A DNA stretch of 64,000 nucleotides from NCBI RefSeq assembly GCF_037969725.1, contig NZ_CP150203.1, forward strand, positions 1,504,001 through 1,568,000, given 5' to 3'. Positions within the stretch are counted from its first letter, which is position 1. The number at the start of each line of letters is the position of its first letter. The translations under genes and the position numbers were made by a program. The DNA is from Paenibacillus sp. FSL W8-0426 (lineage in GTDB: Bacteria; Bacillota; Bacilli; Paenibacillales; Paenibacillaceae). The notes under the pieces are model-generated. The model searched no databases. It was not told where the DNA came from and was given only the letters and a program-made list of their open reading frames with translations. Shown piece after piece: positions 35,481-44,506 of this stretch.

Positions 35481-36413
35481 ATGATTAAACCTGAACAATG
35501 TGAGCGTCTGAACCGCAAAGCACGTCAAGTGCTGGGGGACTACGGTCTTGATGCCGCTGCTGATCTTTTGTTGTCCGCTGGACGTTGGGGAATTCGCCTC
35601 GATGCAAACGCGCCGGACGAGTACCGGAGAACCGGGAACTCGCGTGCCGGAGGTGACCCTGATTTGCCGGACGATATGGAGTGGCCGGTGACCAAGGATG
35701 GAATTCCGATGACTTTTTTAGCCCAGTTGAATCTGGTGGATCTTACTCCCTATACGCCGAATAACGGGCGGGGGAGCTTGCCGGAGCGCGGGATGTTATA
35801 CTTTTTTATCGGCGTGGATGAGCCGGCGTACAATATCGAGCATCGTGTCATTTACGAGCCGAATACTCAAGATTTGAATCGGCGCACACCGGAAGGGAAA
35901 ACCGCGCTGGACACTGAATTCGAGCCCCACTGCGTCACCGTGCTGCCTAATCTTGAACTACCTACATATGCCTATGTGGATACGAAAGCGCTGAACGCGC
36001 TTGCGGTTCCGTCATCCGGTCAGGATGATGCGGGCGAGGAGCTGTTTAACAGGTACATTGAATTCGAATCCGACTGGAACCACCCGAGCGACCAGACTTG
36101 GGGAGGCATGTTCGGGTATCCTGACGGACAGCATCCGGATGCGGAGCATCAGGCGCTGCTGCAAATTTTGTTGGGAGAAGAGTACGATTATAACGAACAG
36201 GAATGCATGCGCAAGCTGAAGGCGCATTTTGATGGAGACGAACAGCGCGTAGCACGCGAGTTGGACGATACGCTGCTGCTGCTGAAGATGGATACCCATG
36301 ACGGCATCGGCTTTCAGTGGTGGGACTGCGGCGAGCTTCAATTCTATATTCGCAAGGAAGATTTGCTGGCAGGCCGTTTTGAACGTACGTACTGTTCGAT
36401 TTATTCCAGCTGA
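35481..36413 (+). CDS. ywqG: YwqG-family protein (DUF1963)
   Basis: 310 residues. YwqG features are SRAGGDPDLPDDMEWPVTKDGIPMTFLAQLNL (about 55-90), MLYFFIGVDEP, GGMFGYPDGQHPD and a closing LLLKMDTHDGIGFQWWDCGELQFYI. The fold is known from structure in this family but the function is unknown. No signal peptide. GAGGAGGAGGAG lies just before the ATG at 35481; the frame open from 35361 belongs to the leader. Confidence 0.88.
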   Translation: MIKPEQCERLNRKARQVLGDYGLDAAADLLLSAGRWGIRLDANAPDEYRRTGNSRAGGDPDLPDDMEWPVTKDGIPMTFLAQLNLVDLTPYTPNNGRGSLPERGMLYFFIGVDEPAYNIEHRVIYEPNTQDLNRRTPEGKTALDTEFEPHCVTVLPNLELPTYAYVDTKALNALAVPSSGQDDAGEELFNRYIEFESDWNHPSDQTWGGMFGYPDGQHPDAEHQALLQILLGEEYDYNEQECMRKLKAHFDGDEQRVARELDDTLLLLKMDTHDGIGFQWWDCGELQFYIRKEDLLAGRFERTYCSIYSS

Positions 36414-36442
36414 TGTGCAGCGGCGTAGCGGAAATGAGAAAC

Positions 36443-36487
36443 AAAAGCGCCCCTAATCCCGTCTAACGGGAGAGGGGTGCTTTTTTT
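36443..36487 (+). terminator. Terminator of ywqG
   Basis: AAAGCGCCCCT stem with AGGGGTGCTTT around an inner CCCGTCTAACGGG hairpin, ending in seven T residues. Confidence 0.88.
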
Positions 36488-36545
36488 GCCGGCTTTGTGT
36501 TTAACGAAGCGATTTTGTTTATATAAAAAGGAGGGATATTTTTGA

Positions 36546-36574
36546 TTGTTATGCGATCGTATGTTCTGTATAAT
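36546..36574 (+). promoter_or_regulatory. SigA promoter of the DinB-family gene
   Basis: TTGTTA (36546-36551), 17-base spacer, TATAAT (36569-36574), directly upstream of the ribosome site AAAGGAAG. Confidence 0.7.
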
Positions 36575-36596
36575 GTAATAAAAGGAAGTGTTTGCG

Positions 36597-37055
36597 TTGA
36601 TAGAATCCGTGTTCAAACATATTGATGCTGCAATAGACTCGCTGCTTGACATCTGCGATCAACTGTCAGAGGAAGAGCTGGCCATGACTCCGATCGAAGG
36701 AAAGCGGTCTTTGGGAGAGCTGTTGTCGCATATGTCCTTGATCTGCCGAGCAGACTTATACATATCCGAAGGGGCCTCCCTTGCGCAGATGCAATCGTTT
36801 TATGAAACGAATTCCCCGCGTACAATCGACGAGATCAAGAAGGCGTTTTTGCATAACAGGACATATTTGCACTTGAGATACTGCCGATTTACGACCGAAG
36901 ATCTGTTAAAGGTCACGGAATCGTATTGGGGAGCCTCGTATAGCCGTCTGGAGTGGCTGCTTGAAATCATGGGCCACCTTTATCATCATAGGGGGCAGCT
37001 GTACACCATGCTTGCTTTGACCGGCAAGGAACAGAAAGTGGCGGTTCTTCAATGA
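36597..37055 (+). CDS. DinB-family protein
   Basis: 152 residues forming the DinB/YfiT four-helix bundle. Putative metal-binding histidines lie in LLSHMSLICRADL and MGHLYHHRGQLYTML. Members include metal-dependent thiol transferases (bacillithiol or mycothiol linked) and proteins of unknown role. The TTG at 36597 has AAAGGAAG about 8 bases upstream; a GTG at 36588 would overlap that site. Confidence 0.82.
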   Translation: MIESVFKHIDAAIDSLLDICDQLSEEELAMTPIEGKRSLGELLSHMSLICRADLYISEGASLAQMQSFYETNSPRTIDEIKKAFLHNRTYLHLRYCRFTTEDLLKVTESYWGASYSRLEWLLEIMGHLYHHRGQLYTMLALTGKEQKVAVLQ

Positions 37056-37158
37056 ATAACTTGGTCTTTTGAGGAATGGAGTTCCCGGTCTTCCGGAAAA
37101 GGGGAATTCGTTCATTATGAAAAGGTAAATACATAACGTTGGTACATCATTTGGTACA

Positions 37159-37383
37159 TATATAAACCGCAAAAAACATACACACGTTAACGGAGAGGCA
37201 GAACCAATCTGAAGAAGCGGAGCGGTCTAAAAGCTTTCTGAAAGAAAGCTGCTTCGGAAGCATAGGCTTTTCACCGGATTTTCCCTTAGAAAAAGGGGAT
37301 TGGAGAAATCCGGGGATAACAACGATCGGAAATGGTACTGCACTCGCAGTGCCTTGATGTGATTCATTATTGTGGTTTATATA
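37159..37383. repeat. Dispersed 225-bp element with terminal inverted repeats, copy A
   Basis: Begins TATATAAACCGCA and ends TGTGGTTTATATA, a 13-bp terminal inverted repeat with one mismatch. Its first 51 bases are identical to those of copy B (62326-62376), and later blocks are shared too. Inside are hairpins AGCTTTCT-GAA-AGAAAGCT, CCCTT-AGAAA-AAGGG and ACTGC-ACTC-GCAGT, and CCAATC/GATTGG can pair over a distance. No open frame. It could be a non-autonomous transposon (MITE) or a mobile structured RNA; it sits between the DinB and APH genes. Confidence 0.85.
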
Positions 37384-37443
37384 GGCAAGGATGCAGGTAT
37401 ATTGGATTTGAATGAACCATAACGGAGTTGGGAGGAAATCGAA

Positions 37444-38382
37444 TTGGAACTGGGCAATTCACATGACCGATTGCTGGATGCGCTAAGGGTTGTGCCGGAA
37501 TTACGGCAGGCCACGGCGATTGAGCCGATTTTGAAAGGGTACTCGCCGGACCGGAAGTTCAAAGTGACTGTTCCCTCGCAGGGCCAGTATCTTGTACGTA
37601 CCTATGATTCGAGCCAAGAGTCGAAGAAACAGGCCGAGTTTCAATGGATGCACGGTGCCAGGCAGATAGGTGTGATGAGTCAGTTACCCGTAGCGATGGG
37701 GAGGCTGGATGAGGGACAAGGGTATATGGTACTGAGCTATATTGAAGGCGAGGATGCTTCTGACGTACTCCCCCGGTTATCGGAGAAAGTACAACGGGAT
37801 ATCGGAATGCAGGCCGGCGCGCAGTTGAGAATGCTCCATCGCCTTCAGGTTCGGGATCAGCCCGAATCATGGTTTGTCCGCAAAAGCAAAAAGCATCGAC
37901 GCTATATGGAGAAGTATGTTCAATGCCCCATCGTGATGAAACGGGATGAATCCATCCTGGCCTTTATTGACAGCCGCTTGCATTTGATGAAACATCGTCC
38001 GGATCGGTTTCAGCACGATGATTTTCATCCTGGAAACCTGATCGTAAAGGATGGCAGATTAGCCGGGATCATCGACTTTAGCCGTTTTGATCAAGGCGAC
38101 CCGATACACGAGTTTTTGAAACTGGGATTGTTCGGGGTAGAAGCCAGCATTCCCTATGCCATTGGACAAGTGGAAGGTTATTGTGGGGGGAACCGGCCTG
38201 ATGAGACGTTCTGGGCGTTGTATTCGTTGTACTTGGCGATGGCGCTTGTCTCCTCGGTGGTCTGGATTCAACAAGTGAAGCCGGAGGAAACAGATGACAT
38301 GATGGCCAAGATCGAGCGGGTTCGCGAGGAACATGACGATTTTCGCAGAATCGTTCCCCGGTGGTATAATGAATCATCATGA
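37444..38382 (+). CDS. APH-family phosphotransferase
   Basis: 312 residues with the aminoglycoside-phosphotransferase kinase fold. The catalytic loop is QHDDFHPGNLIV (Asp base, Asn metal ligand) and the metal-binding segment GIIDFSRFDQGDPIHEF. The nucleotide-binding N-lobe starts LKGYSPDRKFKVTV. It phosphorylates a hydroxyl on a small molecule, possibly an aminoglycoside, macrolide or a metabolite; the substrate is not certain. The TTG at 37444 follows GGGAGG by 8 bases. It ends 26 bases before the response regulator start. Confidence 0.88.
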   Translation: MELGNSHDRLLDALRVVPELRQATAIEPILKGYSPDRKFKVTVPSQGQYLVRTYDSSQESKKQAEFQWMHGARQIGVMSQLPVAMGRLDEGQGYMVLSYIEGEDASDVLPRLSEKVQRDIGMQAGAQLRMLHRLQVRDQPESWFVRKSKKHRRYMEKYVQCPIVMKRDESILAFIDSRLHLMKHRPDRFQHDDFHPGNLIVKDGRLAGIIDFSRFDQGDPIHEFLKLGLFGVEASIPYAIGQVEGYCGGNRPDETFWALYSLYLAMALVSSVVWIQQVKPEETDDMMAKIERVREEHDDFRRIVPRWYNESS

Positions 38383-38407
38383 ATCGTGGAACGAAAGGAA
38401 TAGTGAC

Positions 38408-39112
38408 GTGGCAGAGCCAGCAACCATTTTGCTCGTGGATGACGAGCATGAAATCATCAAATTGATGGAAATTTATTTCGGTAACGAAGGGTACCGCATT
38501 CTTACGGCCCATGACGGGGTCGAAGCCCTTGAACAATTGAGAAAAGAGCGGGTGGATCTCATCGTCCTCGACGTGATGATGCCCAACATGGACGGCATTG
38601 AAGCATGCATGAAAATTCGCGAGGAACAAAAAATGCCGATCATCATGCTTTCCGCCAAAAGCATGGATATGGATAAAATCATGGGGCTGAGCATCGGAGC
38701 TGACGACTATGTCACGAAGCCATTTAATCCTTTGGAACTCGTGGCTCGGGCAAAATCGCAGCTGCGCAGATACTACCAATTTAATGAAGGCCGGGAAAAA
38801 AGGAAACATGAGCTCACCATCGACGAATTGGTCATCAATACCGATACGCATGAAGTGTGGGTCGATGAACAGCCGGTTCATCTTACGCCGCGCGAGTTTG
38901 CGGTACTCGAATTGTTGGCCCGCCACCAAGGCTCTGTGCTCAGCATGGAGCAAATATACCAACAGGTCTGGAAAGAAGAATACATGGAATCAAGCAACAC
39001 GGTGATGGTACATATCCGCAAAATTCGCGAAAAGATTGAACCGGACAAAAAAAATCCGAAATTCATCCAGACGGTGTGGGGCGTCGGCTATAAAATGATC
39101 AAACCACAATAA
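38408..39112 (+). CDS. OmpR-family response regulator, VanR-like
   Basis: 234 residues: receiver domain with LLVDDEHE, phosphoacceptor Asp in LIVLDVMMPNMDG and Lys in DDYVTKPFNPLEL, then a winged helix ending VWGVGYKMIKPQ. The GTG at 38408 follows AAAGG by 9 bases; an ATG at 38369 is inside the previous gene. It heads an operon-like run with the sensor kinase, the kinase-like protein and the penicillin-binding protein, so cell-wall control is likely. Confidence 0.92.
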   Translation: MAEPATILLVDDEHEIIKLMEIYFGNEGYRILTAHDGVEALEQLRKERVDLIVLDVMMPNMDGIEACMKIREEQKMPIIMLSAKSMDMDKIMGLSIGADDYVTKPFNPLELVARAKSQLRRYYQFNEGREKRKHELTIDELVINTDTHEVWVDEQPVHLTPREFAVLELLARHQGSVLSMEQIYQQVWKEEYMESSNTVMVHIRKIREKIEPDKKNPKFIQTVWGVGYKMIKPQ

Positions 39113-39174
39113 AACAATGGCACGTCCGTCGTTTGTATAATGTTGCGTGAATGGTACGCGCAGGGAGTTGCATC

Positions 39175-40287
39175 ATGAATTCAAAGTTGATAAATACGGT
39201 ACGCTGGAAGTTCATCTATGCCTTTTTGCTGAGCGGCATTCTAACAGCAGCCATTTTGTACGGGGGCAACCTGATTGTGCAATCCATACTTGCAGCGCAA
39301 ACATATCCGAACTATTCTGCCCCCGCACGGGGAATTCGGTGGTTGATCAACTACATCGGGTCCGTCCCGCTCATGATTGTGGTTGGCGTTCTCGGCTTTG
39401 TGTTGTTTTTCTTTCTGTTGACGCGCAGAATTATGCTTGTGCTGGACGAGATTACGGAAGGCATTCAGGAAGTCGCCAAGGGAGAATTGGCCCACCGGAT
39501 TGAGGTGAAGACGTCGGATGAGTTCGGCGTGGTTGCTGCAAGTATCAATCAGATGGCTGAGCGGCTGGAAAAGTCGCTGCAGGAGGAACGCAGCGCCGTT
39601 GCTGCCAAAAATGAGCTGATTACAGGCATTTCCCATGACCTGCGGACACCGCTGACGTCCATTCTCGGATTTTTGGAGTATATTGAGAAGGATCGTTATC
39701 GGGACGAAATTGAGCTTCGTCACTACGTCAGCATTGCCTACGACAAATCGTTGACGCTGCGCAAGTTGATTGACGATTTGTTCGAGTATACCCGCGTAAG
39801 CGGGGGAGGATTGCCGTTATCCTTTGTTCCGCTTAACCTTTGGCCTTTTTTGATGCAGCTTGCGGAAGAATTCGCGCCAATGCTGGAAGAGGCGGGCATG
39901 ACCTATAGCTTTGTTGGCGACCAGCAAGAGGTATGGATTGAGGCTGCCCCGGGAGAGTTGGTGCGCGCATATGAGAATTTGCTCAGCAATGCGATACGCT
40001 ACGGGGCGAGAGGGAAACTTGTGGAGATCGCGATTGCTGCCGAAGAGAACGAAGCCGTGGTGCGAATCAGCAATTATGGCGATCCGATTCCTGCCCAGGA
40101 CTTGCCTCATCTGTTTGAACGGTTCTATCGGGTGGACAAATCCCGGTCGCGTGAAACGGGTGGGACAGGACTTGGGCTCGCGATTGCCAAATCGATGGTC
40201 GAGCTGCATCATGGCACGATTATGGCGACAAGCGAGAACGGTCGAACGGATTTTGTTACCCGTTTTCCGCTCGTTTTAAGAAAATGA
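39175..40287 (+). CDS. Sensor histidine kinase, VanS-like
   Basis: 370 residues. Two transmembrane helices (about 16-38 and 62-88) flank a short external loop of about 25 residues, so it may sense within the membrane. HAMP follows, then DHp with His154 in GISHDLRTPLTSILGF and a HATPase domain (NLLSNAIRYG, RFYRVDKSRSRETGGTGLGLAI). It phosphorylates the regulator at 38408. The ATG at 39175 has CAGGGAG upstream. The next gene is a shortened relative of it. Confidence 0.92.
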   Translation: MNSKLINTVRWKFIYAFLLSGILTAAILYGGNLIVQSILAAQTYPNYSAPARGIRWLINYIGSVPLMIVVGVLGFVLFFFLLTRRIMLVLDEITEGIQEVAKGELAHRIEVKTSDEFGVVAASINQMAERLEKSLQEERSAVAAKNELITGISHDLRTPLTSILGFLEYIEKDRYRDEIELRHYVSIAYDKSLTLRKLIDDLFEYTRVSGGGLPLSFVPLNLWPFLMQLAEEFAPMLEEAGMTYSFVGDQQEVWIEAAPGELVRAYENLLSNAIRYGARGKLVEIAIAAEENEAVVRISNYGDPIPAQDLPHLFERFYRVDKSRSRETGGTGLGLAIAKSMVELHHGTIMATSENGRTDFVTRFPLVLRK

Positions 40288-40377
40288 TAAGAAGTTCCCC
40301 GCTTCTTCGTTAAGAAACATTCGGTATCTTTATATCCATGAGTTCTAAATGACTACGCTATGGAGGAGGATACCTGA

Positions 40378-41061
40378 ATGAACAGACGGATGGACAGCGT
40401 AAGGAGCAGGTATGCATACATTTGCGGAGCGAGTGCACTTCTCAGTGCGGCGCTCCTGTTTGTCATGGCTCAAACGTTTGAATTCATTTATCGTCATGTA
40501 CTTGTCGGGGACGGATCGTTGTCCCGCATCGTTCACTGGGTGATCAATCACATCGGGAGAACTCCGTTTCTTTTTGTAGGCGGGGCAGTTCTGTTTATGC
40601 TGTTTTTTTGGATTCGTTCCCAGAAGGTTAGCGCCGATCTGGAGCAAATTGCCCGGGGCACGCACGATATGGCGCACGGCAGGATGCCCAAGACGATCGA
40701 AGTGATGAGCGGAGGAGAGCTTCGGCAAATCGCCGCCGATCTGAATGAAGTGGCTTATCGGTTGCAAGAGGAGCAAGGAGCTTTTCATGCAGAGGATACA
40801 TCTCCAATTGAACATGTTGACGCGGTAGCGGAAGCAGGCCCTACGACAAATGTCCCTGTGCAGCTTACGTTGTACGGAATTCGATCCTCTCTCACCGAAG
40901 TGTTGGAAGGACGTTGTCGTGATGAGGCGGAGATCCAGCATTGGGTCCGGCTGGCCTATGAGCAGACCGTGCTGCTTCAACATGCGCTGGAAGACGCGGA
41001 GCGGCAGGGGGCAGACGATATGGCTCGCGAACGATCGCTACAACGGGACACGGGATGTTGA
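40378..41061 (+). CDS. Degenerate sensor-kinase-like membrane protein (no phosphoacceptor His, no ATPase domain)
   Basis: 227 residues that line up with the first 210 or so of the kinase before it: helix about 14-36, short loop, GRTPFLFVGGAVLFMLFFW as helix 2, HAMP-like segment (LEQIARGTHDMAHGRMPKTIEV), then a DHp-like part. There TLYGIRSSLTEVL replaces ISHDLRTPLTSIL, so His154 becomes Tyr166, while CRDEAEIQHWVRLAYEQTVLLQHALED keeps the RDEIELRHYVSIAYDKSL pattern. The HATPase domain is missing. GGAGGAGG precedes the ATG and it overlaps the next gene by 7 bases, so it seems expressed. Possibly a regulator of its neighbour kinase rather than a kinase. Confidence 0.8.
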   Translation: MNRRMDSVRSRYAYICGASALLSAALLFVMAQTFEFIYRHVLVGDGSLSRIVHWVINHIGRTPFLFVGGAVLFMLFFWIRSQKVSADLEQIARGTHDMAHGRMPKTIEVMSGGELRQIAADLNEVAYRLQEEQGAFHAEDTSPIEHVDAVAEAGPTTNVPVQLTLYGIRSSLTEVLEGRCRDEAEIQHWVRLAYEQTVLLQHALEDAERQGADDMARERSLQRDTGC

Positions 41062-42914
41062 AACGAATGCACAAGCGTTGGTTGTACCGGATTTATGATG
41101 TATCCGTTCTAATCGTGTTTTTGATGGCGATGGCTTGCGCCTATATGTTGATTTACGGTGAGGTGGTGGTGCGCGGCAATCCGCCCGCATTATCCAAGGT
41201 TTCTTCAACGACGATCCTTAACGCGGAGGATGAAGAAGTAGCGAAGCTGCGTACCGACTATAAGGGATATGCGGAGTATGCCCGTTTGGAGGAAATGCCG
41301 AAACTGCTCATCGATGCGTTCCTTGCCACGGAGGATCGGCGCTTCTATAGTCATCATGGAATGGACGTCATCGGAATTGGCAGGGCGCTGCTGCAAAATA
41401 CGCTGCATATGGATATTAGTCAGGGCGGGAGTTCCATTACCCAACAACTGGCCAGGAACCTGTATTTGAATGGCAACAAAACGCTCATTCGCAAAGTGAA
41501 TGAAGCGTCCATTGCCTTTGCGCTCGAAAAGAGGTATGCCAAGGATGACATTCTGGAAATGTACCTGAACCGCATTTATATGGGTCGCCAGCAGTACGGC
41601 GTGAAGGCTGCTGCCTGGAGATATTTCGGGGTAAGGGATCTGAACGAGCTCAGCATCGGACAGATTGCCTCGTTGGTTGGAATGCCCAAAGGTCCTTCGA
41701 TTTACAATCCTGTCGATGACCCTCGGCGATCGGAGCAAAGAAGGGACGTCGTTTTGACCATTATGCACGAGCAAGGCCTGATTACAAGGAGAGAGATGGA
41801 AGAAGCAAAGCGTGCCGAATACGAAACGTCGTCATCGAAGGCGGCAATGGACGAGGATGGGGAACCGGCCTACATATCTGCTCTGGATGCGGTATTGGAG
41901 GAAGCATCGCAGTTGACGGGCAGAAGCAAGGAACAGATTCAGAATGCCGGATGGACGATTCGCACAGGCCTGGACGATACGGCCCAACTTGCGATGGAAA
42001 GCGTGTTTCAGGACTCGTCCCGTTTTCGGGACGACCGGGCGGATGAACAGGTGCAAGCGGGTATGGTTATCGTGGATCAACATAATGGGGAAGTAAAAGC
42101 CATGATGGGGGGCCGCGATCCGGTCGCAGGGGGCATCAACCGTGCCACGGCGGATGTCAGGCAACCAGGCTCTGTTTTCAAACCCGTGATTGCGTACGGT
42201 CCAGCGCTCGAATCCGGGAGGTATTCGCCGAACAGCATGCTGCCCGATAAACCTCTTCGTTACGGCGGCTACCAGCCCCGCAACCCGGGAGGGCATTATC
42301 GCGGGAGCGTGACCATGATGCAAGCGGTGGAGAAGTCGATCAACAGTACGGCAGTATGGCTGGTCAACGAAAACGGGCTGGATGAATCGCGACAGTTCGC
42401 TGAACGGCTAGGCATCGCACTGGGGGATGAGGACCGGAACCTGTCCATTGCACTCGGTGGACTCCATAAGGGGGTATCACCGTTGAAGATGGCCCAAGCT
42501 TATGCCGTATTTGCCAATGGAGGCAAATTCAATACGGCGCATCTGATTCGCGATATTACGGATGCTCAGGGAAAGAAAGTGGTTGAGTACCGGCCTGAAA
42601 ACAAATCGGTGATCTCTTCCCGAACTGCTGCGGAAATGACGAAGATGCTGCAACGCGTAGTCAGCCAGGGCACAGGGAAACGGGCCCGGCTAATCGGTCA
42701 TCCGGTTGCAGGCAAAACGGGAACGACTCAGGCGGGGGTTTCCGGAGCCGGGCAGGGAGCGAACCGGGACTTGTGGTTTGCGGGTTATACGGATCGTTGG
42801 ACAGCCGCTGTATGGATGGGGTTTGATCATACGGATCGCGACCATTACATGACGGCCGGCAGCGGCGATGCGGCAGAGCTCTTCGCGGCAGTCATGAAGC
42901 GTGCGCTGCCGTAA
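41055..42914 (+). CDS. Class A penicillin-binding protein (transglycosylase/transpeptidase)
   Basis: 619 residues. Membrane anchor about 15-37; GT51 transglycosylase domain with the catalytic Glu in LATEDRRFYSHHG and the motif GGSSITQQLARNLYL; a linker; and a transpeptidase domain with SxxK in QPGSVFKP, SxN in SINS and KTGTT. It polymerises and cross-links peptidoglycan outside the membrane. It is shorter than typical PBP1 proteins, lacking C-terminal FN3 or Ser/Pro-rich tails. It overlaps the kinase-like gene, placing it under the VanRS-like system. Confidence 0.93.
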   Translation: MLKRMHKRWLYRIYDVSVLIVFLMAMACAYMLIYGEVVVRGNPPALSKVSSTTILNAEDEEVAKLRTDYKGYAEYARLEEMPKLLIDAFLATEDRRFYSHHGMDVIGIGRALLQNTLHMDISQGGSSITQQLARNLYLNGNKTLIRKVNEASIAFALEKRYAKDDILEMYLNRIYMGRQQYGVKAAAWRYFGVRDLNELSIGQIASLVGMPKGPSIYNPVDDPRRSEQRRDVVLTIMHEQGLITRREMEEAKRAEYETSSSKAAMDEDGEPAYISALDAVLEEASQLTGRSKEQIQNAGWTIRTGLDDTAQLAMESVFQDSSRFRDDRADEQVQAGMVIVDQHNGEVKAMMGGRDPVAGGINRATADVRQPGSVFKPVIAYGPALESGRYSPNSMLPDKPLRYGGYQPRNPGGHYRGSVTMMQAVEKSINSTAVWLVNENGLDESRQFAERLGIALGDEDRNLSIALGGLHKGVSPLKMAQAYAVFANGGKFNTAHLIRDITDAQGKKVVEYRPENKSVISSRTAAEMTKMLQRVVSQGTGKRARLIGHPVAGKTGTTQAGVSGAGQGANRDLWFAGYTDRWTAAVWMGFDHTDRDHYMTAGSGDAAELFAAVMKRALP

Positions 42915-42983
42915 AACGCGTTTTTTCTTCATCTCAGAAATGCTCGTGCCGTGTTGAACCTGTTGTACAGATTCCGCTGCAAC

Positions 42984-43028
42984 AACAGCCCATACGAACA
43001 GAAAGGCAATCTGTTCGTATGGGCTGTT
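42984..43028. terminator. Bidirectional terminator, 18-bp stem
   Basis: AACAGCCCATACGAACAG (42984-43001) pairs perfectly with CTGTTCGTATGGGCTGTT (43011-43028), between the convergent PBP and thrE-type genes. Confidence 0.85.
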
Positions 43029-43056
43029 CGACATGCGTGAAGCTTCGAAAAAAACA

Positions 43057-43509
43057 TTATCGTTTGGCGTGCGCAGACCTGGAGGACAACCGCCGGATGG
43101 TTTGATTCAGCACCTCGGATAATACGAGTCCTACCGCAATCGCTCCTGACAACATCAACGCTTTGGCGGCCATCTCCATGGCCGTGTTGTAGTCGTTTTG
43201 CACGAAATTGCGCATGGCGTTGTAGGCAAGCCCCCCTGGGACGAGCGGGATGATGCCTGCGACGCTGAAAATAATGACGGGAGACCGGAACATGCGGGCA
43301 AACCATTGGCTGATGACGCCGACCGCGATGGTGGCCGCAAGCGTTGCGGGTACGGCATCTGCGGCATATTCCAGCGCAACATAGATTAGCCAGCCGATCA
43401 TGCCGACGAAGCCGCCGTGGAGAAGCATGCGCCGTGGCGCATTGAAAATGATGCCGAACGCAGCGGACGCGATAAAACTGGTCAGCGCTTGTTCCAAAAC
43501 ATGAAGCAT
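43057..43509 (-). CDS. Threonine/serine exporter, small subunit (ThrE_2/DUF3815)
   Basis: 150 residues with about five helices. The segment IIFSVAGIIPLVPGGLAYNAMRNFV is the conserved ThrE C-terminal half motif. With the gene upstream (43527) it makes up the split form of the ThrE exporter, thought to export threonine and serine. GGAGG lies 9 bases before the ATG at 43509. The two genes are 17 bases apart and surely cotranscribed. Confidence 0.88.
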   Translation of the reverse strand: MLHVLEQALTSFIASAAFGIIFNAPRRMLLHGGFVGMIGWLIYVALEYAADAVPATLAATIAVGVISQWFARMFRSPVIIFSVAGIIPLVPGGLAYNAMRNFVQNDYNTAMEMAAKALMLSGAIAVGLVLSEVLNQTIRRLSSRSAHAKR

Positions 43510-43526
43510 ACGTGCATTCCTCCGTG

Positions 43527-44345
43527 TTACGCCCAAAATGAAAATACGACTGCGATGCCCGTGCCGATGGCAAAGGCGGTCAGGAACGCCTCGGCCCCTT
43601 TGGACAATCCTGATACGAGATGTCCGGCCATCAGATCGCGCACGGCATTTGTGATGAGCAGACCCGGTACCAGCGGCATGACCGAACCGATAATGATTTT
43701 GTCCCGCTCATGTCCGGCGCCGATGTACACCAGCAGAAAGGCGAGCAGGCCAACGACAAACGAGGCGCTAAGCTCGGCGAAAAATTTGACCAATACGAGC
43801 CGATGAAAGGCGATGACTGCGGCATAACCGACGCCGCCGCACAAGAGGGCAGGCAGGAAATCGCCCCATGTGCCGCCGAACATAATCGTAAAACAACCGC
43901 TGGAAAACGCTGCAGCAGCTAACTGTACGGCCGTGGAATAGGAAGAAGGTTGTCCTTCGATCCGCTGCAGCAGCTCATAGGCTTCCTCCACGGTCAATTC
44001 CCCTTGGCCGATGCGGCGGGAGACGGCATTCACTTCAGACACTTTGTACAGGTTGGTCGTCCGTTCCGAAATGCGAATCAGCTTGGCCGGTTCGGTGGCG
44101 TCCGCCGAGAAAAAAATGCCTGTCGGCACGACATAACTATGGGAATGGGGCAGTCCCAGTGCCGCCGCCATACGTTTCATCGTATCTTCCACCCGGTAGG
44201 TTTCGCCTCCGCTTTGCAGCATGATTTTGCCCGCAAGCAGGCATATGGCGATAACGCGCGACTGCTCTGCAGCATGATTAGCAGGGGGAGTAGATTCCCT
44301 TGGATTTGAAAGAGACGTTTCAGTGTCTGATTGCATATATTTCAA
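43527..44345 (-). CDS. Threonine/serine exporter, large subunit (ThrE/DUF1212)
   Basis: 272 residues. A cytoplasmic N-terminal domain (about 25-130; LLAGKIMLQSGGETYRVEDTMKRMAAALG is characteristic) precedes five helices with IIIGSVMPLVPGLLITNAVRDLMAGHLVSG. It forms the other half of the split ThrE exporter. The start is unsure: GGAG is 10 bases before the TTG at 44345, too close to a TTG at 44354 and far from the ATG at 44336. Confidence 0.88.
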   Translation of the reverse strand: MKYMQSDTETSLSNPRESTPPANHAAEQSRVIAICLLAGKIMLQSGGETYRVEDTMKRMAAALGLPHSHSYVVPTGIFFSADATEPAKLIRISERTTNLYKVSEVNAVSRRIGQGELTVEEAYELLQRIEGQPSSYSTAVQLAAAAFSSGCFTIMFGGTWGDFLPALLCGGVGYAAVIAFHRLVLVKFFAELSASFVVGLLAFLLVYIGAGHERDKIIIGSVMPLVPGLLITNAVRDLMAGHLVSGLSKGAEAFLTAFAIGTGIAVVFSFWA

Positions 44346-44506
44346 CGGGATCAAGCTCCGTTTCTGGATAGGATAAGGAGGCTGTTGCCGACCTTATTGT
44401 ACCATATTTCAAGCGTGAACCAAGAATGCGTTGCGCCTGTGGTGCATCCCCCTGTTTGATCCTTGGGGATTGTCCGAAGGATTGAGCAGCTGTTACATCC
44501 CCAAAA

